This document shows, piece by piece, positions 31,105 to 42,093 of a DNA stretch of 64,000 nucleotides (position 1 is its first letter; the number at the start of each line of letters is the position of its first letter). The translations under genes and the position numbers were made by a program. The stretch lies in the NCBI GenBank assembly GCA_015832175.1, contig WJXW01000003.1, positions 3,844,001-3,908,000 of the forward strand, given 5' to 3'. The DNA is from Paraphaeosphaeria minitans (taxonomy: Eukaryota; Ascomycota; Dothideomycetes; Pleosporales; Didymosphaeriaceae). The notes under the pieces are model-generated. The model was not told the DNA's origin. It saw only the letters and a program-made list of their open reading frames with translations, and did no database searches.

Positions 31105-33768
31105 GGTCTGGCCACGACTGAAGCCGTTACAGCTCTTCCTAGCTGGTCGTGTTTTCATGAGCTTGCAATGACCGGTGAAGGACCAGCAATGGATCTGCGA
31201 GGGTGGGAGGTAGGAGGGTTGGTGTGCTCGGGGAAGCGACCGTAATGTAGAGTAAAGCAGAGTGCAAGCGTTGCACCTCAACTGCAACTCCGTCAGCCAC
31301 CAAACGGTACAGAATGGCACGCGGTTTGCGAGGACACAATCGAGACGTGTTCGCGGATTGTTTGACTGAGTGACGGGTAGGCGCATGAACGTGCCAGGCG
31401 TGCCGAGTCAGACAGACAAGCTGCGATACGCGGCAGAGTGTCTGTTTCACGCTTGTGGAAAGATCTACCTTTCGCATGTGCTCAGGCCTGTGAGGTCTGG
31501 GGCGCAAGATTAGGGGTTGTGCGCAGTTAACATGGTCGGGGGCAAGCGTTGAGATGGCTATGTGCTCAAAGGAAAGGTATACACAACGTTTGCGGAAGGG
31601 AGACAGAACGTTTGCGGAACGAAGTTCTGCGTGAGAACTTCCAGACGAAAGGGCTTTGCCGCGAAAAGCAAAGCGAGAGAAAACAGAAAAAGCAGACAGG
31701 AATACTAGACGTCTTATTCTAGCTGGCACGCTTCACTAGAATGAGACGCTGCAAGGTGTGTTGCGGAATTCAAACCGGGCGCTGACTCGTTCGTTCCTGT
31801 GATCGTTTGACTGGTGCAGTGTGTCGGTGAGACGGACGGCGCGGGTGGTCAATCAAGGCAGCGAAGGACGGGGCCCTTGCGTCCTGTTTAAAGGGCATGC
31901 GACGATACGGCCGTGCCTTCGATAATGCGGCGCGGAGGCGGATCGCCACTGGGGTGACGGCGCTGGGGCTCTCGTGGCCGTTGCGCGACGTCGGCCCAGT
32001 GTCTGCTAAGGGCATTTGTGAAGCGTACAGGCAGGCCTTCCCAGAGCCCACACCGCCACCCATTCGTCGCTCCACTGGCGGGAGCGTCGCATAAGCTGCT
32101 GGGCCCACGGCGGCAGCTGTCACACGCAGCGAGGGAACCGTGAGAGGCTTCGACGAGAGTGAATTCCGGGCCCGGTTTGGGCTAGGCGGGCGGCCAGGAA
32201 AGCGAGATTGGCTGCCTGGCAGCCGCATCCGCCAACAGCCTCACTTTTTCGACACCCGGGAACGGCGCGCAAAACAGGGCGGTGGTGAGGACCGGATGGC
32301 AAAGAAACGCAGCCAGCGCCTGCCGTGCGCTGTTACCCGTGGTCTTGGATTCGGCTGCTGCTGCTGCTGCTGCTCATCCTGTACATATACGCTTCGCCCT
32401 GCCATCGCACCCACCCCGGCAGACGGGTTCCGTCTTGAACGAAACGCGGTCGCGGAAGACGATCAACATGTCGTCTACCGCCTCAAGCTTGCTCGCCTCG
32501 AGGGTGCGGCAAGGGAGTCGTCCGTCCGACGTGTGGCCGGCAGCCGAGAGGTTCCGGTCCTGGGAGCGGTGCGGCCGAAGAGGGTACGAACAGCTTCATT
32601 CGAAAATGTACGATGTGTTGGCCATGTACGAGGGCGTGGAAAATAGGTATGCCATGGTCAAACATGCCCCAGTGTGCGGCCCCATAAGCCGTGCCGCTGT
32701 ATACGTCTTGCGTTATACCACAGTATGTATGCAGCCTGCAGCCTGCAGCGCCTGGCCTTTGTTGCCTCGCAAGGCTGGCAGAGCGCCTGGCCAATGCCCG
32801 TCCGATGACTCACAGATGCTGTGGTCAAAAAGGCAGCATTGCTCACTGCCAGAGAGTTCCGAGGCCACGTCCCTGCGTTGCGAAAACCAGAGGTACAGGG
32901 CGACGACTCACAAAGAGCCCGGTGAGACGCTGCTTTCCTGGCGTTGTAGGCTGCGAAAGGATCATGCCTGGGCCAGGCTGGCCTTTGTACGTTCGCCGCA
33001 CAGAGGTCGTGAATCTTACCCGATCAAAGTTGAAGTAGCCAGCGCGGCGAAGAAGCAAATCGTGCGAACAAGTGGAAGAAGTGTGCCGAGTGGTGGAGAG
33101 GTGCCCCATATTTGTAGTGTAGGTAGGGCTGAGCATCGCGCCTGCCGTCTCAGGCAACGACTCCTAAGCCAAGCCTGGCAGTTCCTGACACGGAGCTAGA
33201 AGCCTCACCAAATCATCACCAAAGAAGGAGGCACTCTTTTCGGACACTGTGCCCATACTTTGCCCTCCTCTGTGAGCCGGAAAACTATGTACACAGTCCC
33301 CAAAGACGGCCAAGGTTCATGGTTTTCGAAAACTCTCAGCTACGGTCCCTGCCACTGTTTATCCCTTGGATACCTAGTCATCCGACCTTTATCCATAGCT
33401 TCATACCAAACGAAATGTGTACGGGAGAACATCGATTCCAAACACTTTTTTTCATGTGTTCCTCAAAAGCAGATGAAAGCAGACGGTCGCATTTCGAATA
33501 TACAACGAGGAGCGTTCCAGAAGCGCCAGACTCCCCCAACTCTTGAGCAAAAGGCAATTTTGCGTCTCCATACGTGACCACCTTACCATGCACAGTCATC
33601 GTTCATATATCCTTCATCCTACTCCTACCCCAACTCCATTTAATGCCAACGTGATGTCCTTCAACACCCAGAACGCCTTCCCGATGTAACGTAAAGCGCT
33701 TCATACCCACACACCGTGATCTCTCACTCTTGTTGTGCCTTCCTTCCTTCCTCTTACTCAATTCCCCT
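31105..33768. other. Gene-poor interval, 2.7 kb
   Basis: No gene I can support. GC-rich open frames occur on both strands around 31770-33200, the longest 305 codons on the plus strand from 32282, without domain or compositional evidence. A (GCT)7 run lies at 32354-32374. It probably contains the long promoter of the TCP11-family gene. Confidence 0.4.
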
Positions 33769-34014
33769 CTACCGCCACCACCCCCTCCTCCTCGCCTCAA
33801 GCTTCTCCCTCACCAACTCGCCCTTCTTCACCTCCCTGCACCACGCACACGATCCCGTCCGCGTCAAATTATACGCTGTCCTCTGCACACAAGCGATACC
33901 ATGAGGCCTGCCCTTGCTTTGGGCCGCGAGCCCCCTCTCGCACATCTGGATGTACGGCGGAAAGGGCGCGGGGGGACAACCGCAAGTCGAGTGCATGTAT
34001 ATGACGAAGCACAT
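33769..34014 (-). CDS. Small Cys-rich fungal protein, 81 aa
   Basis: From 'MCFVIYMHSTCGCPPAPFPPYI' the frame reads 81 residues to a stop at 33769. Cysteines at 'MC', 'CGC', 'QMCERGL', 'IACVQR' and 'SCAWCREVKK', with a basic C-terminus, suggest a small zinc-binding domain. Similar 'MCxxxYxxxxCGC' starts are common among short uncharacterised Pezizomycotina proteins (from memory). The open frame continues upstream to 34191, but codons before 34014 do not look like protein. No signal peptide, so it is intracellular. Function unknown. Confidence 0.6.
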   Translation of the reverse strand: MCFVIYMHSTCGCPPAPFPPYIQMCERGLAAQSKGRPHGIACVQRTAYNLTRTGSCAWCREVKKGELVREKLEARRRGWWR

Positions 34015-35106
34015 TGAGTCGGGAGTAGTTGTTGCTGGTACAACGTGCAAGTTGTAGGGACGAGGTGGGTGTATCGATGGGTGTGTGGCGAGATTATTAT
34101 GTGCAAGAACGGGGACGGTACCGTAGGTTGGAGATGGTGTTACGATGTTGATATGGGTTCTGTGGACGGAGACGCGGTCGACAACTTGCAATGCTGTCTC
34201 TTGTTGCTTCGCTGAATGTTGGATGTTCGGTGCGATCTGCTCGACGGTAGAAGCTGTTGTCAGTTCAGTTCAGTTCGTCCGATTAGCTCTGATCAATATC
34301 GATTCTGTTAAGGCAACGACCAACAATGAGAAAGATAGCAATCCATGATGCTGCTTGTTCTTCGGATTGCAACGCGACTTGTTCATTGCGATGGAGAGGG
34401 AAACGGCATATAAAGAACGCTGCAGGCAGTCAAACCATCACAGCCCGACTTACGAACCTGCAATCCGATCCGTCAACGGAGCAATCGTTCGACGCGATTG
34501 CGATTGCGGTCGCACTCACATACAACCTCGCCACTCTCCCCCCTCACCGGTCGGCTACCTCTTGTTTTTCACATGTCAAACCACGAGATACGGTCAAGCG
34601 TGTATGTGTGAATGTATTAAACCAACAACACCGCTTCGGCTCCGCTCAGCGCGCAAGCAGCGCAGTGTGTGTATCTGCATCTCATCTTATCGCTCGCACA
34701 CGCACAGCACATGTAGAAAACGCTACACTTCCTGTTCAGTCCATCGTAGGTAGTAGGAAACCGTTGTTACAAGTATAAGGCGCAGTAGGGCGAAGTCAAT
34801 CGGATTGCCGAGACGAACGCGAAGTGCAACCGGATGGTTTTGCCCCAGATGCCAGCGCAGCTGCAATTTCCTGGACTAGGCCGCAGGGCAGGACACGTAT
34901 GGAATGACGTAGGTCGGAGGGGAATACGAAAAAGCAGTGTTCTCCAAATGAAGCCGAAGTTGCGTCTTTTCACCACCGGGCAGCATCAACAGAAAGAGAT
35001 CAAACTCGCTCATGTATCGCAGAAAGCAGTGTAGCCCCCGGCCCGCAAAGCCTATTATCGACATAGCTTTTATACGCCGGGAAAGTTGAGTATGGAACGT
35101 CACGTG
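34015..35106. other. Intergenic, 1.1 kb
   Basis: Only short frames with no recognisable product. It lies between the small Cys-rich gene and the 3' end of the cytidylyltransferase gene. Confidence 0.45.
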
Positions 35107-36524
35107 TTACAACCGCGCGCCCGTCTCTGAAGATTGTTTGCCAGACCGACCACGTGGCGTCTCCTTCGCGCTTGCTTCATGCTCGTCCGGGCTGTCTTCG
35201 TCCGAAGGGCTTGGTGGGCGGCTGTCGTTAAGGTTGCGACGACTGCGAGCCATCTGTCGTATGTTAGCATCGATCTGACAACGTGAGCTGAAACACTTAC
35301 CCAAGATCTCACACCACCGATCAAACCGAGATTGTAGCCTGCAGCAAATTCTGATGAGCCCCGCTCGGAGGCGCGCCCAGGGATCTCCAGATGGCTGAGA
35401 TGCGACAAAGCGGATGGAGAAGTAGCGCTTGCTGCCAGCTCGCGTTCGGTGCGCTCTCGGGTGGGAGTCCTGGCAGGACTCGCAGGCCTGCTAGATTGCC
35501 AGAATTGGCGGAAGTCTTTAGTAAGCTCCTGGCCGGTTGTGGCCCAATTGTTCTTGATGCTGTCGCGCAGTTCGACCATGTTGCGCTTGAATTCAAGCTC
35601 GTTCTTCTTCAACCACGAGACATTGAGCTCTTTACGCGAAGTGCCACGCTTGAGCTGGCGGTCAATGTACTGGTCGTAGTCGCGAACAATCCTATGCGGA
35701 GATTAGCATGGTTATCTCTGAGGGAATCGTGGATGAAATTACTTTGTGATGATGCCAGTGGTGCTCAGACCCTCGGTTCGCTGGGTTACCAGGAACATCC
35801 CCTTCTCCTTGATCGACTTGTAAATGTCGTCTCCCTCGTCGGCGCCGTAAGGGAGATCGTCGTGGGCGACGTAGTCGATTCCGTGCTGCTCAAGGAACTC
35901 TGCAGTCACGATCCAGGGACAGTCCTCGATGACTTCGTCTACCCATTTGCAGTGGCGCACACTCTCGGCGCGTTCTGCGGCCGAAAGCACCGTCAGGCCC
36001 TTCCTGCGGTGTGTCTCCTCGTTGCCGGTAACGCCGACAATCAGATGGGTCTCCGGGAAGGCGGTCTTGGCTTGCTGAAGCGCGCGCGCATGGCCCAGGT
36101 GGAAGAGATCGAACACACCATCCGCATACACTCTAACGGGGCGCCCTTGCGGCGGAGGGTTCGTCTTGTAGCCGACTGGGTCCACCAGACCGGCCTTGGG
36201 CGGAGGTGCCATCCTCATGGTGCCGGCCTCGCCGTTCACGCCGTGGTCACCCTCATCCGCAGAGTTGCTGGTCTTGCTTTTCTTGCTTGCGCGGTCCGAC
36301 TGGCCGTCAATGTCTCCGTTCTCGCCGTCGGCGTTCTTTTCGGTACGCGTGCGCTTCGCGGAGGCTTGTGAATCGGCCTGTCGCTCTTTTTTAGAGGTGA
36401 CTTGCTGGAGGACAGAATCCTCGGCGCCCTCGTCGGAGGCGTCACGTGATGATGGCTGTGCGACGTCCATGGCTGCGTTCTTGACCGAGGAGACGGTGTT
36501 GGTCCTCTTGCGCTTCGACGGCAT
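35107..36524 (-). CDS. PCT1: Choline-phosphate cytidylyltransferase
   Basis: Three exons, 35743-36524, 35301-35691 and 35107-35253, 439 residues; introns of 51 and 47 nt are GT-AG with phases 2 and 0. It makes CDP-choline from CTP and phosphocholine, the rate-setting step of the Kennedy pathway to phosphatidylcholine. The catalytic domain starts at '[21 protein letters not shown]' (nucleotidyltransferase HxGH at residues 142-145), continues with '[13 protein letters not shown]' and '[20 protein letters not shown]', and ends with the signature '[13 protein letters not shown]' (residues 249-261). A helical region ('[20 protein letters not shown]') follows, as in membrane-binding helices of the family. 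The N-terminus is Lys/Arg-rich and could carry a nuclear signal ('PSKRKR'). Confidence 0.95.
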
Positions 36525-37485
36525 TGATCGCGGGCGTGTGCGGGAGCAGCGGTTTGGAAAGGGCGTGGGCGTGGACGCGAGCGATCACGTCGGCAGGTGG
36601 ATGTGATTCCAAGTTTCGCACGAAAGGTGTTGTGCAGGCTTGCAATGCAGCTTCGTGGGGACAGCTGTCGCCGATGCCAAAGCGTTGAGGTCGGACGGAA
36701 CAGAAACCGGCGCGTGCCGATGACGTGAGTGGAGAAGCTCTGAAGCGTCAATGGAGCCGGGAGCTTGTGGAGCTGCGACACAGCAGCAGGTGACAGGATG
36801 CAGGAAGATAAGGAGGAGGAGAGATGATGGATATGTCGCGATTCCCCCAGCATGCGCGAAACCACAAGCAGTCCATGAATTTCACGGGCCCCCGTTCCCC
36901 GATTCGATCATTCCTTGGCAGTGACTGAGGCCGCAAGCTGGCTCAGCGTCATCCGCGCCTCCGGCTGAACAGTTGAAACACCTTCCCCGAGCACGTGTAG
37001 CTACATCATCTCTGATTTATCCCCTTTAGAGCCGTCATCATACATTTCATCTTGCGGATTGTGGCTGACGTGCGCCGTGTTGGCATGGATGTTTGATAGG
37101 GGTATGGATGACGGCGCAATGCGTACACTTGTGCAAAGACCCTGGCAACCGGCACGCGACTTCCTGCTCCCTTCTGGCAACTCAAGCGACGCATACATGA
37201 CTTGTATAATTCACAGTCAAGCTACACCCTTGGGTAGGTTAGACGTGGCAGAAAATGTGCGGCTGTGTGTAGTAAATACTCGTTCAACTTGCAGATATCC
37301 GAGTCGGGTACTCGTTCAACTCGCAGATTTCCGAGTTTGGTATATCGCCAACTTTGTATGGTGTCTTTGTCTCTCTCTCAGTCTTGATGCTCTACACGGT
37401 CCCTTGGAAACCTACTTTGAAACTTCCAACACTCGGCGTCCGTAGATAGTGACCTCTTTACGTTGTATTCAACTCCACATCAACC
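36525..37485. other. Intergenic, 0.96 kb
   Basis: No supported gene. It holds the promoter of the cytidylyltransferase gene and the 3' UTR of the CIA1 gene. Confidence 0.5.
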
Positions 37486-38829
37486 CTACATCGAAGCATC
37501 CTCCTCCTTCTTCGTCTCCTCCTCCACCCCCTGCTCATCCAGCACCCAAACCCTCACCTCGCCATCATCTCCCGTACTCAAAATCACCTCCTCGCCCTCC
37601 CTCTTGCCTTTATCCGCCCGCTCCGCCCAAACAACATGATTAATCTCAAACACATCGTGCGCAGAGAACAACTCCGCAACAACAACCCACTCCGTGAGAG
37701 GCGCATCAGCATCCGGGACCGCAGTGTCGCCGTTAGCCTCCGTTTGCACCCCTGAACCTACCTTCCACCTCTCCTTGTACACTATAATCTTCCCATCGCT
37801 GCCCGCAGACACAATCATGCCTGTCCGCCGCGACCACGAAACGGAGTACACAGCGCGCTCGTGCGCTTGCGGGAGCACGGCTTCCTCGTACCAATCCTCG
37901 TCGACGGCGGCGCTGCGGATGATACTCGGCATGCCGTCGTTCGCGCTGTGTGCCCCTTCCCTCGGTTTCCGCCTCCATATCCGGATGGAGATGTCATCCG
38001 AGCACGTCGCCAGCCTTGGCCCTGACTTCTCCAGCTCCTCAATGTATGAATCCTGCTCCTGCTGTACGCTCGCCAGTCTCTTCGCGCGAAAATCCCTCTT
38101 CGCCATGCCGCTCCCCTCAAACTCGGCCCACCACACCGTCTTCGTGTGCCCCGTGATGCACGCCACTTGCACCCAGTCGTCCGCGTCCTCGCGATACAGG
38201 CGCACGGTGTCATCGTAGCTCGCGCTGACCAGCATGTCCTCCTCAGGATGCCACGCGACACACTTGACGTCTCCATCGTGCTCCTGCAGCACCGCCACCG
38301 TCTCGAAGTTGTCCTCCTCGAGCTCCTCCCATATCCACACGCTCTTGTCCCGACTGCACGTCGCGAGGTACTGCCCGCTGGGGCTCCAGCTCAGGCTCTT
38401 GATCTCGCTCTCGTGCCCGTCCAGGATGCACGCGAACTGGTACTCATCATCGTCCTCCTCGTCATCGTCATCCACGCCCGTGCTCGACGTGATCTCGCGC
38501 TCGAGCCGGTGCTGCGCGCGCCGCCAGATGCCCGCCGACGCGTCGAACGAGCCCGTCGCAAGGACATCCTGCCCCTGCACGTGCGGCTTCCATGAGACAC
38601 TGCGTACGCTGCGCTTGTGCCCGCCGGTGATGCTGTGCAGGAGCGTGAACGAGGTGAGACTGTAGACGCGCACGCTGCGGTCCGAACAGGCCGTTGCGAC
38701 GATGGGCTGCGAGGGGTGCGGCGCCGTTTGCCAGGTGCGCGAGTTCGAGGGCGGCGTCAGCGTGGCGAGCGCGCGGATCGTGTGCGTGGGTGCGTGTCTC
38801 GGAGCGGGCGCGGGAGGTGGGGAGGCCAT
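37486..38829 (-). CDS. CIA1: Cytosolic iron-sulfur assembly protein 1 (WD40)
   Basis: Single exon, 447 residues, a seven-bladed WD40 propeller. Blades are visible as 'IVATACSDRSVRVYSL', 'VLATGSFDASAGIWRR', 'YLATCSRDKSVWIWEE', 'MLVSASYDDTVRLYRE', 'RLATCSDDISIRIWRR', 'MIVSAGSDGKIIVYKE' and 'VILSTGDDGEVRVWVL'. The 'LDGHESEIKSLSWSPSGQYL' and 'QEHDGDVKCVAWHPEEDML' blades are characteristic of Cia1/CIAO1. This is the scaffold of the CIA targeting complex that inserts Fe-S clusters into cytosolic and nuclear proteins. An acidic insert ('DDDDEEDDDEYQ') lies between blades 2 and 3. A Pro/Ala-rich N-terminus and an acidic C-terminal tail are variable parts. No break or intron needed. Confidence 0.93.
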   Translation of the reverse strand: MASPPPAPAPRHAPTHTIRALATLTPPSNSRTWQTAPHPSQPIVATACSDRSVRVYSLTSFTLLHSITGGHKRSVRSVSWKPHVQGQDVLATGSFDASAGIWRRAQHRLEREITSSTGVDDDDEEDDDEYQFACILDGHESEIKSLSWSPSGQYLATCSRDKSVWIWEELEEDNFETVAVLQEHDGDVKCVAWHPEEDMLVSASYDDTVRLYREDADDWVQVACITGHTKTVWWAEFEGSGMAKRDFRAKRLASVQQEQDSYIEELEKSGPRLATCSDDISIRIWRRKPREGAHSANDGMPSIIRSAAVDEDWYEEAVLPQAHERAVYSVSWSRRTGMIVSAGSDGKIIVYKERWKVGSGVQTEANGDTAVPDADAPLTEWVVVAELFSAHDVFEINHVVWAERADKGKREGEEVILSTGDDGEVRVWVLDEQGVEEETKKEEDASM

Positions 38830-39399
38830 TGCGCGCTGAGGCTTGCGCGGCTGGCGTCGTTAGGTCGTAGGTGAGCACAGTATAACAGTGAGACGAGGCC
38901 TCATGTATATGCGGTACGTAAGGCCTGCTTCTGCGAGCTTGGTTTGGAATTGAGAGCTGCTCGTATCCGAGGGATGAAGCGGTTGGTTGTACGTGGGGGT
39001 AGAGAACAAAACTTCGGCGTTAACTTCGGCGTCGGCGCTCGCTAGACTTGCTACCCCTCCACTGCATCCTACGTATCAGTCCAACACCAATCATGTTCAA
39101 GGTCTGCAGGTTGAATCCATCAACAATCATTCTCAATCTCGTACATTGTGCGTAAAGTCTCGTCTTTATTCTGCTCGAATTAATAGCCTCAAGCCCATCC
39201 TGCCCGCACCTCATCACCGCCCGAATCAAGAACAAAGGCCCATGTGCTAGTCCAATTATTTCACCATCTTCTCTGTAGCAGATGGCATATACAAAAAATC
39301 AGATTGCCTCCCTGGGTATCGGGTATCAGAGACCAGGCCAAAGACGCCAAAACACTAAAAGGAAACATTGCCCAAGGGCAGTTGCGGAGCTGGAGCCGC
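38830..39399. other. Intergenic
   Basis: 570 bp upstream of CIA1 and downstream of the MHYT gene, with no supported gene. Confidence 0.5.
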
Positions 39400-42093
39400 C
39401 TACTGCCGAACGGTGTGGTCTTTGCCCAGCATCCTGGCATGGGGATCTCGGAAAGATGTCGTGATGGAAAGAAGGCGGTCTGCCATGGTGAGCTGCTCGC
39501 TATCGCCCACGCCAGCTTGTGACCGTACTCCCATCTCCTGTAGCTCGATCTGTGACGCGTCTGCGTCCTGGCTGATGACAACCTCTTGGTTGACCATGAT
39601 GCCTCCAAACCCTGTGCTGTTGGGGGCATTCAATGCCGTCTCTGATATGTGAACGAGGCCTTTCTCCGAGCTATTGTCAGTGTAAACTGTGACTTCAGAC
39701 ATAGCCCTGCCTTTGGTATGGAACAAATCCGTCCACTTCGCGCCGCTCTTTGATGCCGGCATCGCTGGCTCGTCCGCAACGGCAAAGAGTGAGCCAAACT
39801 CCTTGTGATTCTGTTGCGCCAGTATGGCATGATCTGGACAGCCAGGATAACTTCTCAGATTCATCTTGAAGAACGAAAGCGGGATATATTGTAGCTTCTC
39901 GCTCTGCAGAGATTGACTGTACACTTCTTTGAATCCGCAGAAGGCAAATAGCGTGGCTGTTAATATCCCATTTTGCCCTCGAAGGCCATGCGGAATGTCG
40001 AGCTGATGAGATGAGAAGGTAGCATGGCGAAGTGCCGGCTCGGGTACTTGCGCGACCAGCTCGTGAATGTGAATACGGAAATTTTCCATGAAGATATCAT
40101 CTTCAGTGACTGATCCGGAACGACAATTTATGCGAGCTAGACATTCGTCTAGAGTAAGGCTATTGAAAGTAGACAACAATCTTAGTTGCCTCGGGGTCGG
40201 GTCATCCGACATGAATTTCAACATCGGAAGTCGGTCGGGAGATGTTTTCGACACAATAACATCGATTCCTTTCATGGCAGGCGATGGCTGCAGCAGGAAC
40301 GAGGCAAGGTAGGTCCCAGATTGGGGAATGGTCACCCGCTTCTCGCAGTAAGTCTGTAACGAACGATGAGTCCGTTGAGTTCCTGGCGTGAAATTTGCAT
40401 GCTTCGAGCGAGGTGGTCCCCGATCTGATTGGTGTTGGCGAAACGATAACCGATGTTCTGAAGTCGATCGGCTTCCTCTTTTTCGACCTTGCGTGTCAGG
40501 ACAAGAAGCTGTCCTCGGCCGAACAAGACGGGATTCTGGCCAGCTTCTACATCTTTCTGCGGCGCAATGACATCGCTCGCAATGATGGACCGCCCTTGAC
40601 TATCCTTGAATATGGTTCTTGAGAGCAAAGTACCGGTAGTGAGGACATCCTCGTAGAGTTGAGCAAGGTCTTGTAGTCTCGTCTCCATGCTCCTTGCGAT
40701 GTCCTGGGCTGCAACGCAAAACATTTGGTAGAAAACAGCAGAGTAGGTAGAGTCATCCTCTTCAGTCCCCATAGAGTCTCGGCTGGGGCTACCAGAAGGG
40801 GTGTTGACCTGCAAGTACCCGGTGTGTTGAAGATGGTCGCGCATCGCAGGGATGAGGTCCACGATACCTCCCCAGTGTCGAGACACCCGAAAGAGCCATT
40901 GAAAAACAGGATGTCGTGTGTTAAACTCTTCGTCGAACGTCTGAGACTTGTCAGTGAAGTGTTGTTCGCAATGGGAAAAGAGTGCCTACCCTTTGGTGAA
41001 ATTGCCTGGTGATGGTCTGGCAAGGCAAGAAACCTCTAGGTGTAACAAGAAGTCTACCCTCTGTGTCGAAGGTGGCGACCGCAAGAACAACCTGTTTCGC
41101 GCGATCACGTTGTTTCTTCTCTTGTCGCTGTTTGATGAAGCCCATTGCGAAGCATATTCCACAAGCAGCCAAACACTGGCATCGTTAGCCTTGTCGATCC
41201 CAAGGGACTGGAGCTTCACTTACCAAGCACACGGCAATAATAATGTTCGTGTTGCGCGCACTCCCTGATCCTTGGTGGTATCCACGAATCTCATAATGTG
41301 TGCCTGCTGCAGCCGTCCAATGCATGCCGCAGACAGTGACGGCCAAGAAGCCAGCAACAATGATCCGACGCCATATATTGTTCATCCAATGTCCGCTCCA
41401 ATGGAAAAACAAGCCGAAGGCCATCATACAAGCACCAATTGCTATCGCAGCAGCTCCGACGATGTATTCTAAAAGACGCTTCAGCCGATAGTTAGTTGTT
41501 CCTTGGTTGCCCAGGTAATGCATCTCTGTTACAGCGGCCCCGCACATGATGCCGCATATCAATAACGATACGTAACGTGTTGTCGCGTTCTTGTTGTTTT
41601 TGTAGAATTGATCAGCGGCTAGAAGACCCAGGAAAATCACAACGATCGGTAGAATCGCCGAGACGGTCATGTATGTTGCGTTGTAGTAGAGCTGGATCTC
41701 GCTCTCGCCTCCGAGAATTATTGCACGATTACCTACAAAGTGCATGCACCAGATTGCCACCAGTCCGAAGGAAACTGAGCAAGCACCTAGTTGTGACCTG
41801 GAACGGGGCTAGGTCAAAGCCAGAGGTGCGTGACTGTATCATACGAATTGCACTCACCAGCTCCGCCATCCTGATCCAGAGACTCGTCGATGAAGCAGTT
41901 CAACCGTTGTGAACGCTCCGATCAAGCTCACGATATACGAGATGAAGATTAGGTAGACTATATAATGTATACTCGGCCTGGACCCGATCGGATAGCGCTC
42001 CTCTACCGTGGAGAGCATGTTTTGAGATGATTTCAACCGACTTCTTCCGCCAGAATTAGCAGGCGTGTCATTGTGGTAGTATTTGGATGACAT
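39400..42093 (-). CDS. MHYT-domain membrane sensor protein, with a reading-frame break
   Basis: Exons 41858-42093, 41224-41797, 40990-41175 and 39400-40940, about 845 residues if one base is missing near 40358. The N-terminal half has about seven TM segments with MHYT-type motifs at helix ends: 'WCMHFVGN', 'VTEMHYLGN' and 'GMHWTAAAGTHYEI'. Such domains are proposed to sense diatomic gases through a metal. A cytoplasmic part follows ('QVVLAVATFDTEGRLLVTP') and a long C-terminal region ('IARSMETRLQDLAQLYEDVL', 'MADRLLSITTSF'). Three introns (60, 48 and 49 nt) are GT-AG and in phase. Between 'RQELNGLIVR' and 'LQTYCEKRVTIP' the frame jumps by one base at CGTTACAG. Either a sequencing/real 1-nt deletion or an odd 77-nt intron (GTTCGT ... 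CTGCAG) explains this. Confidence 0.8.

Noticed and set aside
32282..33199. 305-codon plus-strand frame
   Set aside because: GC-rich sequence gives long frames on both strands here; no domain, no splice pattern and a (GCT)n run inside it. Transcript data could revive it.
35391..36371. 326-codon plus-strand frame
   Set aside because: It is antisense to the choline-phosphate cytidylyltransferase exons, whose motifs are unambiguous.
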